The notes under the pieces: generated by a model
Told to the model about the DNA's origin: nothing
Databases searched by the model: none
Seen by the model: the letters and a program-made list of their open reading frames with translations, nothing else
Shown: in pieces, positions 8,541 to 16,030 of the stretch
How the letters are laid out: every line of letters begins with the position of its first letter
How positions within the stretch are numbered: the stretch's first letter is position 1
Source: a virus
Virus record (IMG/VR): IMGVR_UViG_3300002933_000022
Coordinates: 1 to 42,357 of that record
DNA: 42,357 bases
Reading direction: 5' to 3' (one strand)
Program-made: the position numbers and the translations under genes

Positions 8541-8882
8541 TTAATCTTCTTTTGCCTTTTTACTTTTTTGATTTTCAGAAACTAGCAAAACAGCATTTTT
8601 TAATGATTCGTTTTCTTGAATTATTTTTTTCTTTTCATCGAGTAAAATTTGATTTTCATCAATTATTTCTTTGTTAGTATTAGATAAATTTTTGTACAAA
8701 TCTTCTTGGCGTTTCTTGTTATTTTCATAATCTTCAATTAATTTGTTTTTTTCTTCTGCTAATTTAGTAATTGCCTTTTCAGCAATTACTAATCTTGTTT
8801 GAAGCATAATTTCACTGCGAGTCAATTCTTCAATTTTTTTATTATTCATTTCAATGTATGTGTTAACAAATTCTTCATTCAT
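8541..8882 (-). CDS. Small coiled-coil protein, unknown function (113 aa)
   Basis: The whole protein is highly charged and helical. Residues 1-105 show heptad-like spacing of L/I with K/E (for example LTRSEIMLQTRLVIAEKAIT and LLDEKKKIIQENESL), then a Lys-rich tail SKKAKED. There is no transmembrane segment or signal. A GGAGAT ribosome site lies about 6 nt before the ATG in the 15-nt gap. Placed between two fibre genes, it could be a fibre-assembly chaperone or a trimerising accessory, but nothing in the sequence proves this. It differs clearly in composition from the Asn/Thr-rich fibres around it. Small coiled-coil ORFs in this position recur in related phages as far as I recall, but I cannot check it here. 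Confidence 0.7.
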   Translation of the reverse strand: MNEEFVNTYIEMNNKKIEELTRSEIMLQTRLVIAEKAITKLAEEKNKLIEDYENNKKRQEDLYKNLSNTNKEIIDENQILLDEKKKIIQENESLKNAVLLVSENQKSKKAKED

Positions 8883-8897
8883 AATATATCTCCATTG

Positions 8898-11363
8898 TTA
8901 AAAAGAACCACCATCTAGTACATCATAATAAGGAAGGTTTGATGCGGATATTTGTAATACTTGTCCAACAGTACCAATTGATAACTTACTTAGTGTGCTT
9001 GAAGAACCAGCATATAAAATATCACCAGTACTAAATGATGTTTGTCCAGTACCACCATTATTTGCATATAATGCAGTACTTAAATTTATAGTATTAGCTT
9101 TGATATTAACTGAAAATGAACTGTTTGCTTGAATAGTAACTACTGTAGAATTCGCAAGAAAACCACCAACTGAATTTGAACCTACAAGTGGTCCATGTGG
9201 TTCTAAATATGCTCCTAATGTACCAACACTATAAGTTGATTCTTGAGTAGAGTTGGCAATTTGAGCAGCGCCGTATGGATCTGTTGGTTCAAGTTTAGTA
9301 GAGAAAAATCTCCAAACATCTTTTCTACCACTACTTGAAGAAGCTCTACTATCTCTATAAACACCAGAAAACCAAACGTTAGCTGTATTACCATATGTGC
9401 CGTAAAGACCAAAATCAAGACTATCAAGATAAGTTGCACTATTAGCCTGATAGTCTGCTACTTTAATTAAGTTATCTTTTACAACAAGAGTATTAGTATC
9501 AACTGTAGTTAAGGTGCCAAGAATAGTTAAACTGTTAGCAGTAATACTTGTTGCATATATGTTAGCAGCTGATACGTTAGCAACGAATGTAGTATTACCA
9601 AAATATTGATTTTGTCCAGTATACGAAGCATTTCTTGCAAGCGTATCCGCCATCGCATTTGCATATGCTTGGTTTATTTGTGTACCAACAGTAACGAGAT
9701 CATTACTGATTAATGTTTGGGCATTAGCGTATGCTTGTGCTGCTTTACCATCAACATATGCTTGAGTTGCAGCACCACCAGTAGCATTATAAACAGCAGC
9801 ATCAACATAACTTGTAGTAGCGTAAGAAGAAGCTAATGTACCACCAAGATAAGCAGAATTATTTGCGGAATAAGTTGTTCCTGTAAAATAAACTGTTGTA
9901 CTGTTAGAAGTAATAGCACCATTTACACTAGTATTACCAATAGCAATAAATGTTGAATTTACAATAACCCCAGTAGCAGCAACACCATAACCACCACCAG
10001 TAGTATAAGAAGTAGCATTAACAGTACCAGTAAATAAACTACCAGATAGTTTAGCATAATTGGCAAGATTAGAACTTAATTGAGTATTAGATACTACGTT
10101 AGCTGCAGATATTGAACCAGCACCAACACCAACATAATTTGTAGTGTTTGCAGTAAGGTTTTGAACATAACCAGATAATGCAGAATTTGTGGTATAATAA
10201 GAAGGTAATTGATTTCCAAGATAATTAGCATTGTTGGCAGCTAATATCGCTACGTTAGCAGCAAGTCCTGCTGATGTTTGATAATTAGCTAATGCAGAAT
10301 TAGCAGCATAATAAGTGTAATATTGACCACCAAGATAATTAGCGCTGTTAGCTGCTGATGAATTAATTAAAGAAATTGTACCGGAGGTGTTGGTATAATT
10401 AGCTAAATTAGCTTGTAATTGTGCATTAGATACAACATTAGCAGCAGATACTGAACCAACAAAATTTGTACTATTAGAAGTGAGACCCAATACTTGCGTA
10501 GTAAAATTACCAATCGTAACATAATTAGCTAATGCAGAATTAGCAGCATAGTAAGTATAATACTGCCCACCAAGGTAATTTGCATTATTAGCAGTTAATG
10601 TAGCAACGTTAGCAGCAAGTGTGTCATTTCTTTGTAGTGGTGTTATAGAATTAGCATAAGCGTATTGAGTGGCTAAAACCCCACCGAGATATACCGCATT
10701 ATTAGATGTAAGAAGAGCTACACGTGAAGCTTCTCCAGCAAGAGTACCATAATTAGATAATGCAGAATTAGCAGCAAAATAAGTAGCTGCCTGACCACCA
10801 AGATAATTACTATTGTTAGCAGTTAATACAGCAACATTAGCAGCTAGTCCTGATATCGTTTGATAAGTTGCAGCTGCATAAGTACTGTTAACGTATGCGC
10901 CTGCAAGTACACCACCAAGATATAGTGAGTTATTCGCAGTGCCGTTAATTGTCGCTCCAAATGTAACTACATTTTGAAATACTTGAGTATTCGCCCAAGT
11001 ATACTGAGCATTTTGATCTACACCAAATCCAGAAGTAGCTTGCCAAGAAACATTACCACTAGTACCTGCAGATGTTAAAACATAACCAGGTGTTCCCCAA
11101 TCATTATTAGCATTAACTCTGTTTACTGTAAGATTAGCACTAATAATTCGATCAATGCCACCAGAAGAATTAGCAACAAGAGCTTGGTTTGCAATTAAAA
11201 TACCAGGAGTACGTGCTCCGCCAATTGGAATCGCAGCGCTCGTAACAGGATCACCAATATAAAGTATACCGCCGTTACTAGTATATGCTAATTCGCCCTG
11301 TGATAAACCAGTAACATTACTGTTAGACTGCGAGCGTCTAATTTGAATTTTGTTGCTTGCCAT
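8898..11363 (-). CDS. Tail fibre (821 aa)
   Basis: Starts MASNKIQIRRSQ, with the shared fibre-head segment LSQGELAYTSNGGILYIGDP at residues 20-39. The shaft carries repeats of about 35 residues with NNANYLGGQYYTYYAANSAL and NYQTSAGLAANVA patterns. Near residues 625-700 is a globular module (VVKDNLIKVAD, then LDFGLYGTYG, SGVYRDSR, WRFFSTKLEP) of a type seen in many phage fibres. Near the end is GGTGQTSFSTGDILYAGSSS, another widespread fibre motif, then GQVLQIS and the terminus VLDGGSF. The gap upstream holds an AATAAATA box and AAGGG 9 nt before the ATG. It probably forms a trimeric side fibre. Confidence 0.85.
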   Translation of the reverse strand: MASNKIQIRRSQSNSNVTGLSQGELAYTSNGGILYIGDPVTSAAIPIGGARTPGILIANQALVANSSGGIDRIISANLTVNRVNANNDWGTPGYVLTSAGTSGNVSWQATSGFGVDQNAQYTWANTQVFQNVVTFGATINGTANNSLYLGGVLAGAYVNSTYAAATYQTISGLAANVAVLTANNSNYLGGQAATYFAANSALSNYGTLAGEASRVALLTSNNAVYLGGVLATQYAYANSITPLQRNDTLAANVATLTANNANYLGGQYYTYYAANSALANYVTIGNFTTQVLGLTSNSTNFVGSVSAANVVSNAQLQANLANYTNTSGTISLINSSAANSANYLGGQYYTYYAANSALANYQTSAGLAANVAILAANNANYLGNQLPSYYTTNSALSGYVQNLTANTTNYVGVGAGSISAANVVSNTQLSSNLANYAKLSGSLFTGTVNATSYTTGGGYGVAATGVIVNSTFIAIGNTSVNGAITSNSTTVYFTGTTYSANNSAYLGGTLASSYATTSYVDAAVYNATGGAATQAYVDGKAAQAYANAQTLISNDLVTVGTQINQAYANAMADTLARNASYTGQNQYFGNTTFVANVSAANIYATSITANSLTILGTLTTVDTNTLVVKDNLIKVADYQANSATYLDSLDFGLYGTYGNTANVWFSGVYRDSRASSSSGRKDVWRFFSTKLEPTDPYGAAQIANSTQESTYSVGTLGAYLEPHGPLVGSNSVGGFLANSTVVTIQANSSFSVNIKANTINLSTALYANNGGTGQTSFSTGDILYAGSSSTLSKLSIGTVGQVLQISASNLPYYDVLDGGSF

Positions 11364-11382
11364 TACGGAAACCCTTTTTTAT

Positions 11383-11390
11383 TATTTATT
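11383..11390 (-). promoter_or_regulatory. Late-promoter-like box (AATAAATA) before the 821-aa fibre
   Basis: AATAAATA in the 30-nt gap, 20 nt from the ATG at 11363, followed by AAGGG as ribosome site. One mismatch to TATAAATA. Confidence 0.5.
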
Positions 11391-11393
11391 TAA

Positions 11394-12035
11394 TCAGAAA
11401 TTTCCACCATCAAGACCAGCTCCTGTTGAAGAAATAACTGTAGCAAGATTCGACCAAAAAACATTACCAGAATCACCGTTAGACGTTAACAAATCCCAAT
11501 CGTTACCAGCACTACCTCCAATTATTATTCTACTATTTATAGCTATATTTGCATTGTATGTATGAACACCATTAATAACATAATTGCCATATGTATTAAT
11601 ATAGTAATCTGATGTATACCCGTTTAAACTTGCAGCATTATTTGAAGTACCAGAAAAAAATGATGAATTTATTATGCCGTCGCCAATAGATATACTTGTC
11701 GAATTAATTGTGCTGTTAACAGTATTGTTACCAATACTAATAGCTCCAATTATTATATTATTTGCTGTTATTCTATTAGAAATTAATTGTGATATTTCAC
11801 CAAGATCAGCAATAACATGGTCGATACCGCTAGTAGAGTTTGCAACTAATGCCTGGTTCGCTGTGAGAAAACCAGGGACCATTTGTCCACCGATACGAAT
11901 ATTATCAGAAGATCCATCTGGCGAACCAATAAAAAAAGTATTTCCGGTTTGTGTGAATGCAAGTTCGCCCTGAAGAAGGGTCGGTACGACATTATTCGTC
12001 ACAGAATATTTAATTTGTATTGGTCTAGAAACCAT
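11394..12035 (-). CDS. Short tail-fibre paralogue (213 aa)
   Basis: A compact member of the same family as the 821-aa and 490-aa proteins. The head MVSRPIQIKYS and LLQGELAFTQTGNTFFIGSP (residues 20-39) matches theirs. A middle segment is rich in NSTxxS/IGNNT. The common YGNYVINGVHTYNAN motif is near residue 147, followed by LLTSNGDSGNVFW and the terminus GLDGGNF. It looks like a fibre with the shaft repeats removed, keeping head, HxH-like motif, VLTSNG motif and terminal tag. Its ATG is 22 nt downstream of a perfect TATAAATA box, the best late promoter among the fibre genes. It may be a minimal fibre, an adaptor, or the attachment portion of a multi-protein fibre. Confidence 0.75.
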   Translation of the reverse strand: MVSRPIQIKYSVTNNVVPTLLQGELAFTQTGNTFFIGSPDGSSDNIRIGGQMVPGFLTANQALVANSTSGIDHVIADLGEISQLISNRITANNIIIGAISIGNNTVNSTINSTSISIGDGIINSSFFSGTSNNAASLNGYTSDYYINTYGNYVINGVHTYNANIAINSRIIIGGSAGNDWDLLTSNGDSGNVFWSNLATVISSTGAGLDGGNF

Positions 12036-12056
12036 GTCGCGAAGCTCTTTTATTAG

Positions 12057-12064
12057 TATTTATA
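12057..12064 (-). promoter_or_regulatory. T4-type late promoter (TATAAATA) before the 213-aa fibre
   Basis: A perfect TATAAATA, continuing ACTAAT, in the 30-nt gap between the 113-aa gene and the 213-aa fibre. It is 22 nt from the ATG at 12035. Confidence 0.72.
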
Positions 12065-12065
12065 T

Positions 12066-12407
12066 CTAGAAAGTACCTCCATGCAATCCTCCTGTAACAT
12101 AATCCATGTCAAGCTGCTTCACGACATAAGTGGTGTTACTAGTTTCGTAAACAAGAGTAGAACCTTCAACTTTATTTGAACTGTCAATATTTTTAAGTTG
12201 CTCTAACAATTCAGCGCCTACCGAAAGTAGCGTAGGCGTATTTACCAAGGTAACAGGACTAGTAGAATCAATTATACCCATTGTTGCATTAGCTGAAACT
12301 TGAACTGTTTTTTGCTTAGCAACAATCACATTCGTTGTTTGTGTTTTAGTTACATTAGTAGAAACATTAACACGATTAATTTTGTTTATTAATGCTACAC
12401 TAACCAT
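12066..12407 (-). CDS. Small fibre-associated protein, unknown (113 aa)
   Basis: I do not recognise a family. The N-terminal half is rich in V/T/N (NVTKTQTTNVIVAKQKTVQV), suggesting beta strands, and residues 50-113 contain LLSVGAELLEQLKNID. The protein ends GGLHGGTF, echoing the LDGGSF and LDGGNF ends of neighbouring fibre paralogues, which suggests a shared terminal tag. It lies 3 nt after the 109-aa gene and is separated from the next gene by a 30-nt gap containing a late promoter. It is probably a small virion or fibre-assembly component; that is inference from position and the shared terminus only. Confidence 0.65.
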   Translation of the reverse strand: MVSVALINKINRVNVSTNVTKTQTTNVIVAKQKTVQVSANATMGIIDSTSPVTLVNTPTLLSVGAELLEQLKNIDSSNKVEGSTLVYETSNTTYVVKQLDMDYVTGGLHGGTF

Positions 12408-12410
12408 CGA

Positions 12411-12740
12411 TTATCTCGTTACTTGAGGAGTGACCGTAACAATACCTTCAACAACTCTAGAAACAGTATTACCATTAGTTATTTCTACGTCATAAACATA
12501 TCTACCAGCCGTTATTCCATTAGTACTATTTGCTGTTAAACTTAAAGTAATAAATGAAGAATCAGTATTTATAAAAGTATTAAATGTTGCTGTAGCATTA
12601 ACAGAAGTATACGTTTTTCTCATTTGAGATGCAGCAGTATAACCCGATAAAATCAAAGGCATACCATCTGTATCTGTTAAATATAAATCAGTTGAAAACG
12701 TAGCGCCCTGATCGATTACTAGATTAGCTTTAGATGCCAT
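12411..12740 (-). CDS. Small beta-sandwich-like structural protein (109 aa)
   Basis: A small protein with the pattern VIDQGATFSTDLYLTDTDG, then LSGYTAASQMRKTY, ending GIVTVTPQVTR. This arrangement (an 'F.t.l.v.D..G.p.dLtGyta..qmR' opening and a 'YvYDVEIT....V.RVVEGIVTVTP' close) is one I know from small conserved structural ORFs of T4-like cyanophages and resembles BppU-type N-terminal domains of phage baseplate or receptor-binding proteins. It probably folds as an immunoglobulin-like sandwich and joins fibre components. It follows the 1022-aa fibre by 1 nt (TGAcATG) and precedes another small ORF, so all three are likely translated together. The specific role is unknown. Confidence 0.7.
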   Translation of the reverse strand: MASKANLVIDQGATFSTDLYLTDTDGMPLILSGYTAASQMRKTYTSVNATATFNTFINTDSSFITLSLTANSTNGITAGRYVYDVEITNGNTVSRVVEGIVTVTPQVTR

Positions 12741-12741
12741 G

Positions 12742-15700
12742 TCACACCACCAAATTAGTTCTAGTTAATGTTGCAACAACAGTAGTTGTTGCTGCTGCTA
12801 TACGTATTCTAATGTTACCGCTATTAATATCAGCGCTGAATGTACCTAATAAACTTTTATTATATAACTGAGCGTATTCAGTAATATAAGGGCTAGTTCC
12901 ATCATGAAGGATTAGTATTTTACTTACTTGATAACTAGTAGATGAAAGATCTGTTAATTGAATAAGATATTCAGCAGATCGATACGCAGTAGCCGAGAAA
13001 CTATCAACAGTTTCAGCTCCTGTTGTTAAGAAATTATACTTGCCAGAATATGAATAAGAAGTATTGCTAATAGACAAATAATTAGATACTGCAGTATTAC
13101 CGGAAATACTAACACTATTGCTTACAGTAACAATACCATTAAACGTAGAATTAGAATTGAAAACAGAATTAGCTTGTATTATAGTATTTCCATTAAAAGT
13201 AGAAATACTGGTAACAAACATTGTGTTAACAGTAGCAACATTTAATGTTGAATTTGACGTTACTGTAATATTAGCAAAATTGCCATTTGAAGTAACATCA
13301 ATACTGTTAGCAGAAATAGTCCAACGTAGTGTATTATTACCAAGTAAATTACCATTGGCATTTGGATAAGTGTTACCTACTGTAATAGTATTATTAACCG
13401 TAACTGGATTAACAAAACTAGCACCCATAGCTGAAAGGTTAAATCTATTAGTATTATTACCAAGATTGACAGAATTACTTGTTGGTATAATATCACCGGC
13501 AGCAGAAGAACTTTGAGAAGTAGTACCAGTAACGTACAAGTTACCCGATACGTGTAAATCACCACCAAAGAAAGAATTACTTCCAGATACTGTACTATTT
13601 CCTGTTACTGTTATATTTTGACCAACAGAAACAGAATTTGAAACTATAAGCCAGTTGCCGTTAATATTATTTGCATTTAATATAGGAAGAGTACCAACTG
13701 CAGTAATACCGGTATACTGACCAGAAATTCTTCCTGGTGCTAAAATACCTGATGTTAAATTGGTAGCATTAGTAGAAGCTGTAGTTACAGTACTAACTAT
13801 AGAAGCACTTACACTATCAGTATAACTAGTTGCACTAGATAAAGTAGAAGATGCTTTACTGTCAGTATATGCAGTTGAGTTAGCATAAGCAGTTGCAGCT
13901 TTACCATCAGTGTATACAATAGCAGCTGAATAAATTGAATCTGTATAAGATCTTAAAGTTGCAGCACTATTACCATTTAAATAATTTGCATTATTAGCAG
14001 TGATTAAAGGTTGATTTGCAGTAGTAAGAAGACCAGCAATGTTAGTTGCAAAAACGTTTGACACAGTAATAGAAGTTGAATTAATTACTGTGTTAACTAA
14101 ACCATTTCCGATACTGATAAATGAACTGTTATTTGTTGCAATACTTAAACTACTGTTAGAAATAGATACAGCACCATTTACAGATAAACCTCCGTTTGCT
14201 GTAATAGAATTGTTAACAACAATAGCACCATTAACACTCACAGAACTAAGGAAAGTAGCAAGACCTGTTGTAATAATTTGACTTGAAAAGGTTGTATAGC
14301 CAGCAACGTTAAGAGTATTTGATAATACTGTTGCACCAGTTACAGAAATACTATTACTTAAAGTTGTATTACCAGTAACTACTAATGAATTCGAAAAAGT
14401 AACATTGCCAGTTACAGCAAGAGAATTGCCGAATGTAGAGTTACCAACAACTGATAATGTATTTGCAAATTGAGCATTACTTACAACATTCATAGAACTA
14501 TTAACAGTAACGCCACCATTTACAAATAATGTATTTGAGAAAGTAACATTACCGACAGCCGAAATAGTATTACTGAAAGTAGCGGTGCTTGTTACAGCTA
14601 TAGAATTCGCAAACGAAGCAGCGCCAGTAACAGCGATTGTATTACTAAACGTAGAATTTCCTGTTACTGTAAAAGTATTAGATAAATTAACATTACCGCT
14701 TACTGATAAAGTATTACCAAATGCAACGTTACCAGTTACAACCATAGCATTAGATAAAGTAACGTTACCAGTAACTAACAATGTATTCGAAAAAGTAACA
14801 TTGCCAGTTACAGCTACTGAATTACTGAATGTAGAATTGCCAGTAATAGAAAGACTATTAGCACCAACAATAGAACTGTTTACTGCCAATACACCAGGTA
14901 CAACAACTCCACCAGAAGTTTGGAAACTACCAGAATTGTCAGAAAGTGTTACTGTGCCAAGATAAATGGTAGATCCAGAAACGTAAAGAGATTTCCAACT
15001 AAATGTAGAGTTACCAAGAGTATAAGTGTTATTGACATCAGGTGTTAAATTAGAATCTACTTTTTGTATATTGACAGCATTTGCAATAGTAGTGTAACCA
15101 CCAATTGCAACATTAGCAGAAATATTAGCAGTACCTGTAACAGCGAGAGTAGCGTTTGGGGCAGTATTGTTGATACCAATACCGGTATCAGTAATACGCA
15201 TACGCTCGTTTTGTCTAAATCCACCACTAGTAAAAAAACTTATATATTTGTTAGAAGAATTTGTACCAATAGTAAGATTGCCACCACCAGTATAAAGATA
15301 TCCGTCATTTGCAACACCAATAGTCCACTGAGTATTGGACCAAACAGTACTTAAAACACCCATGTCGACAAATGTAGATTGGGTAATATCATCGTTGTAA
15401 GCAACCCAATCAGCAGAAGCAGCTAAACCAGTATTACTGTTTGTTGTAGTTGTTTGAATATATGAATTTGTACTGGCATAAAAAGAACCAATAGCCTGCG
15501 TCGCAGATACATAACCAAATGCAGCATTAATTGTCGTATTACCAACACTAAGATAATTATTAACGAAAGTATTTGAAACAATCAATAATGCTGTATTAGT
15601 TGAAATATTACCACCAGCAAGTGTAGTGGTATATAAAGTGTTTGCACCAAACATACCATTAACAAATGCATTACCTGTCGTATAAGCGCCACCTGCTAAT

Positions 15701-15810
15701 GCTCCTGTCGTAATAACGTTAGAAGAAAAAGCATCTGCTACGTCATTTATTCTCTGAACAACAGAGCCAAAAGATTGCGAATATGAAATTTCTGAAATTT
15801 GGATAGCCAT
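12742..15810 (-). CDS. Long tail-fibre protein with dodecad repeats (1022 aa)
   Basis: The N-terminal region (MAIQISEISYSQSFGSVVQR and about 300 residues) contains non-repetitive segments such as ASADWVAYNDDITQSTFVDM. From about residue 318 to 545 the protein is a tandem 12-residue repeat, for example NVTFSNTLLVTG and NVTLSNAMVVTG, about 18-19 copies, consistent with a triple beta-helix or beta-spiral shaft. Next comes an Ala/Tyr/Asp/Ser segment (AYANSTAYTDSKA), possibly a coiled coil. The last about 100 residues form a non-repetitive domain (ETVDSFSATAYRSAEYLIQ, then LILHDGTSPYITEYAQLY) that recurs at the C-terminus of fibre-like proteins in environmental T4-like phages. It is the first fibre gene after the baseplate block, and separate from the N-terminal-head family of the other fibres. 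Confidence 0.82.
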   Translation of the reverse strand: MAIQISEISYSQSFGSVVQRINDVADAFSSNVITTGALAGGAYTTGNAFVNGMFGANTLYTTTLAGGNISTNTALLIVSNTFVNNYLSVGNTTINAAFGYVSATQAIGSFYASTNSYIQTTTTNSNTGLAASADWVAYNDDITQSTFVDMGVLSTVWSNTQWTIGVANDGYLYTGGGNLTIGTNSSNKYISFFTSGGFRQNERMRITDTGIGINNTAPNATLAVTGTANISANVAIGGYTTIANAVNIQKVDSNLTPDVNNTYTLGNSTFSWKSLYVSGSTIYLGTVTLSDNSGSFQTSGGVVVPGVLAVNSSIVGANSLSITGNSTFSNSVAVTGNVTFSNTLLVTGNVTLSNAMVVTGNVAFGNTLSVSGNVNLSNTFTVTGNSTFSNTIAVTGAASFANSIAVTSTATFSNTISAVGNVTFSNTLFVNGGVTVNSSMNVVSNAQFANTLSVVGNSTFGNSLAVTGNVTFSNSLVVTGNTTLSNSISVTGATVLSNTLNVAGYTTFSSQIITTGLATFLSSVSVNGAIVVNNSITANGGLSVNGAVSISNSSLSIATNNSSFISIGNGLVNTVINSTSITVSNVFATNIAGLLTTANQPLITANNANYLNGNSAATLRSYTDSIYSAAIVYTDGKAATAYANSTAYTDSKASSTLSSATSYTDSVSASIVSTVTTASTNATNLTSGILAPGRISGQYTGITAVGTLPILNANNINGNWLIVSNSVSVGQNITVTGNSTVSGSNSFFGGDLHVSGNLYVTGTTSQSSSAAGDIIPTSNSVNLGNNTNRFNLSAMGASFVNPVTVNNTITVGNTYPNANGNLLGNNTLRWTISANSIDVTSNGNFANITVTSNSTLNVATVNTMFVTSISTFNGNTIIQANSVFNSNSTFNGIVTVSNSVSISGNTAVSNYLSISNTSYSYSGKYNFLTTGAETVDSFSATAYRSAEYLIQLTDLSSTSYQVSKILILHDGTSPYITEYAQLYNKSLLGTFSADINSGNIRIRIAAATTTVVATLTRTNLVV
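14165..14860 (-). repeat. Tandem 36-bp coding repeats (12-residue unit) in the 1022-aa fibre
   Basis: About 18-19 in-frame copies of a 36-bp unit encoding variants of N-V-T-F-S-N-T-L-x-V-T-G. Units are diverged (NVAFGNTLSVSG, NSTFSNTIAVTG, NTTLSNSISVTG), so this is an old structural repeat forming a fibre shaft, not a recent expansion. Boundaries approximate. Confidence 0.8.
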
Positions 15811-15813
15811 TTA

Positions 15814-16029
15814 TTACAATTTTCCTAAAAGAGTTTTTAACATATCTTTAATCTCATTAATATCGTTTTTCATTGTATCATGTTCTTCAACAACTCTAGC
15901 AACTTTCATTTTATATTCACGTTCTAACTTATATTTATTTAATTCATCTGGGTCGCAATTGACAATACCTTTGCTTCCTTTTTGGCGAAGTAAATTTTTA
16001 TGATTGCGAACTTTAATATATTCTACCAT
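15814..16029 (-). CDS. Small basic coiled-coil protein, unknown (71 aa)
   Basis: A 71-residue protein starting MVEYIKVRNHKNLLRQKGSK, followed by GIVNCDPDELNKYKLERE and a Lys/Glu-rich C-terminal helix (NDINEIKDMLKTLLGKL). The layout 'V..h.nLvRd..s.aIin.d..e...Y' is one I have seen in short ORFs of T4-like phages, but I know of no assigned role. It lies one base after the 829-aa protein and 3 nt before the 1022-aa fibre, so it is co-translated with large structural proteins and could assist their assembly. There is no membrane segment. Confidence is high that it is a gene and low for any function. Confidence 0.7.
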   Translation of the reverse strand: MVEYIKVRNHKNLLRQKGSKGIVNCDPDELNKYKLEREYKMKVARVVEEHDTMKNDINEIKDMLKTLLGKL

Positions 16030-16030
16030 A

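Noticed and set aside
1082-11363. Diversity-generating retroelement, suggested by the Mtd_N-like fibre head
   Set aside because: No reverse transcriptase, template repeat or variable repeat is visible in the window.
14165-14860. CRISPR-like regular 36-bp spacing
   Set aside because: Units are contiguous and coding, with no spacer/repeat alternation; it is a protein repeat.
14585-14965. 126-aa plus-strand ORF opposite the fibre repeats
   Set aside because: It mirrors the 36-bp repeats of the minus-strand fibre; low complexity (V/T/L/P/E repeats), no ribosome site, lies wholly in an established gene.
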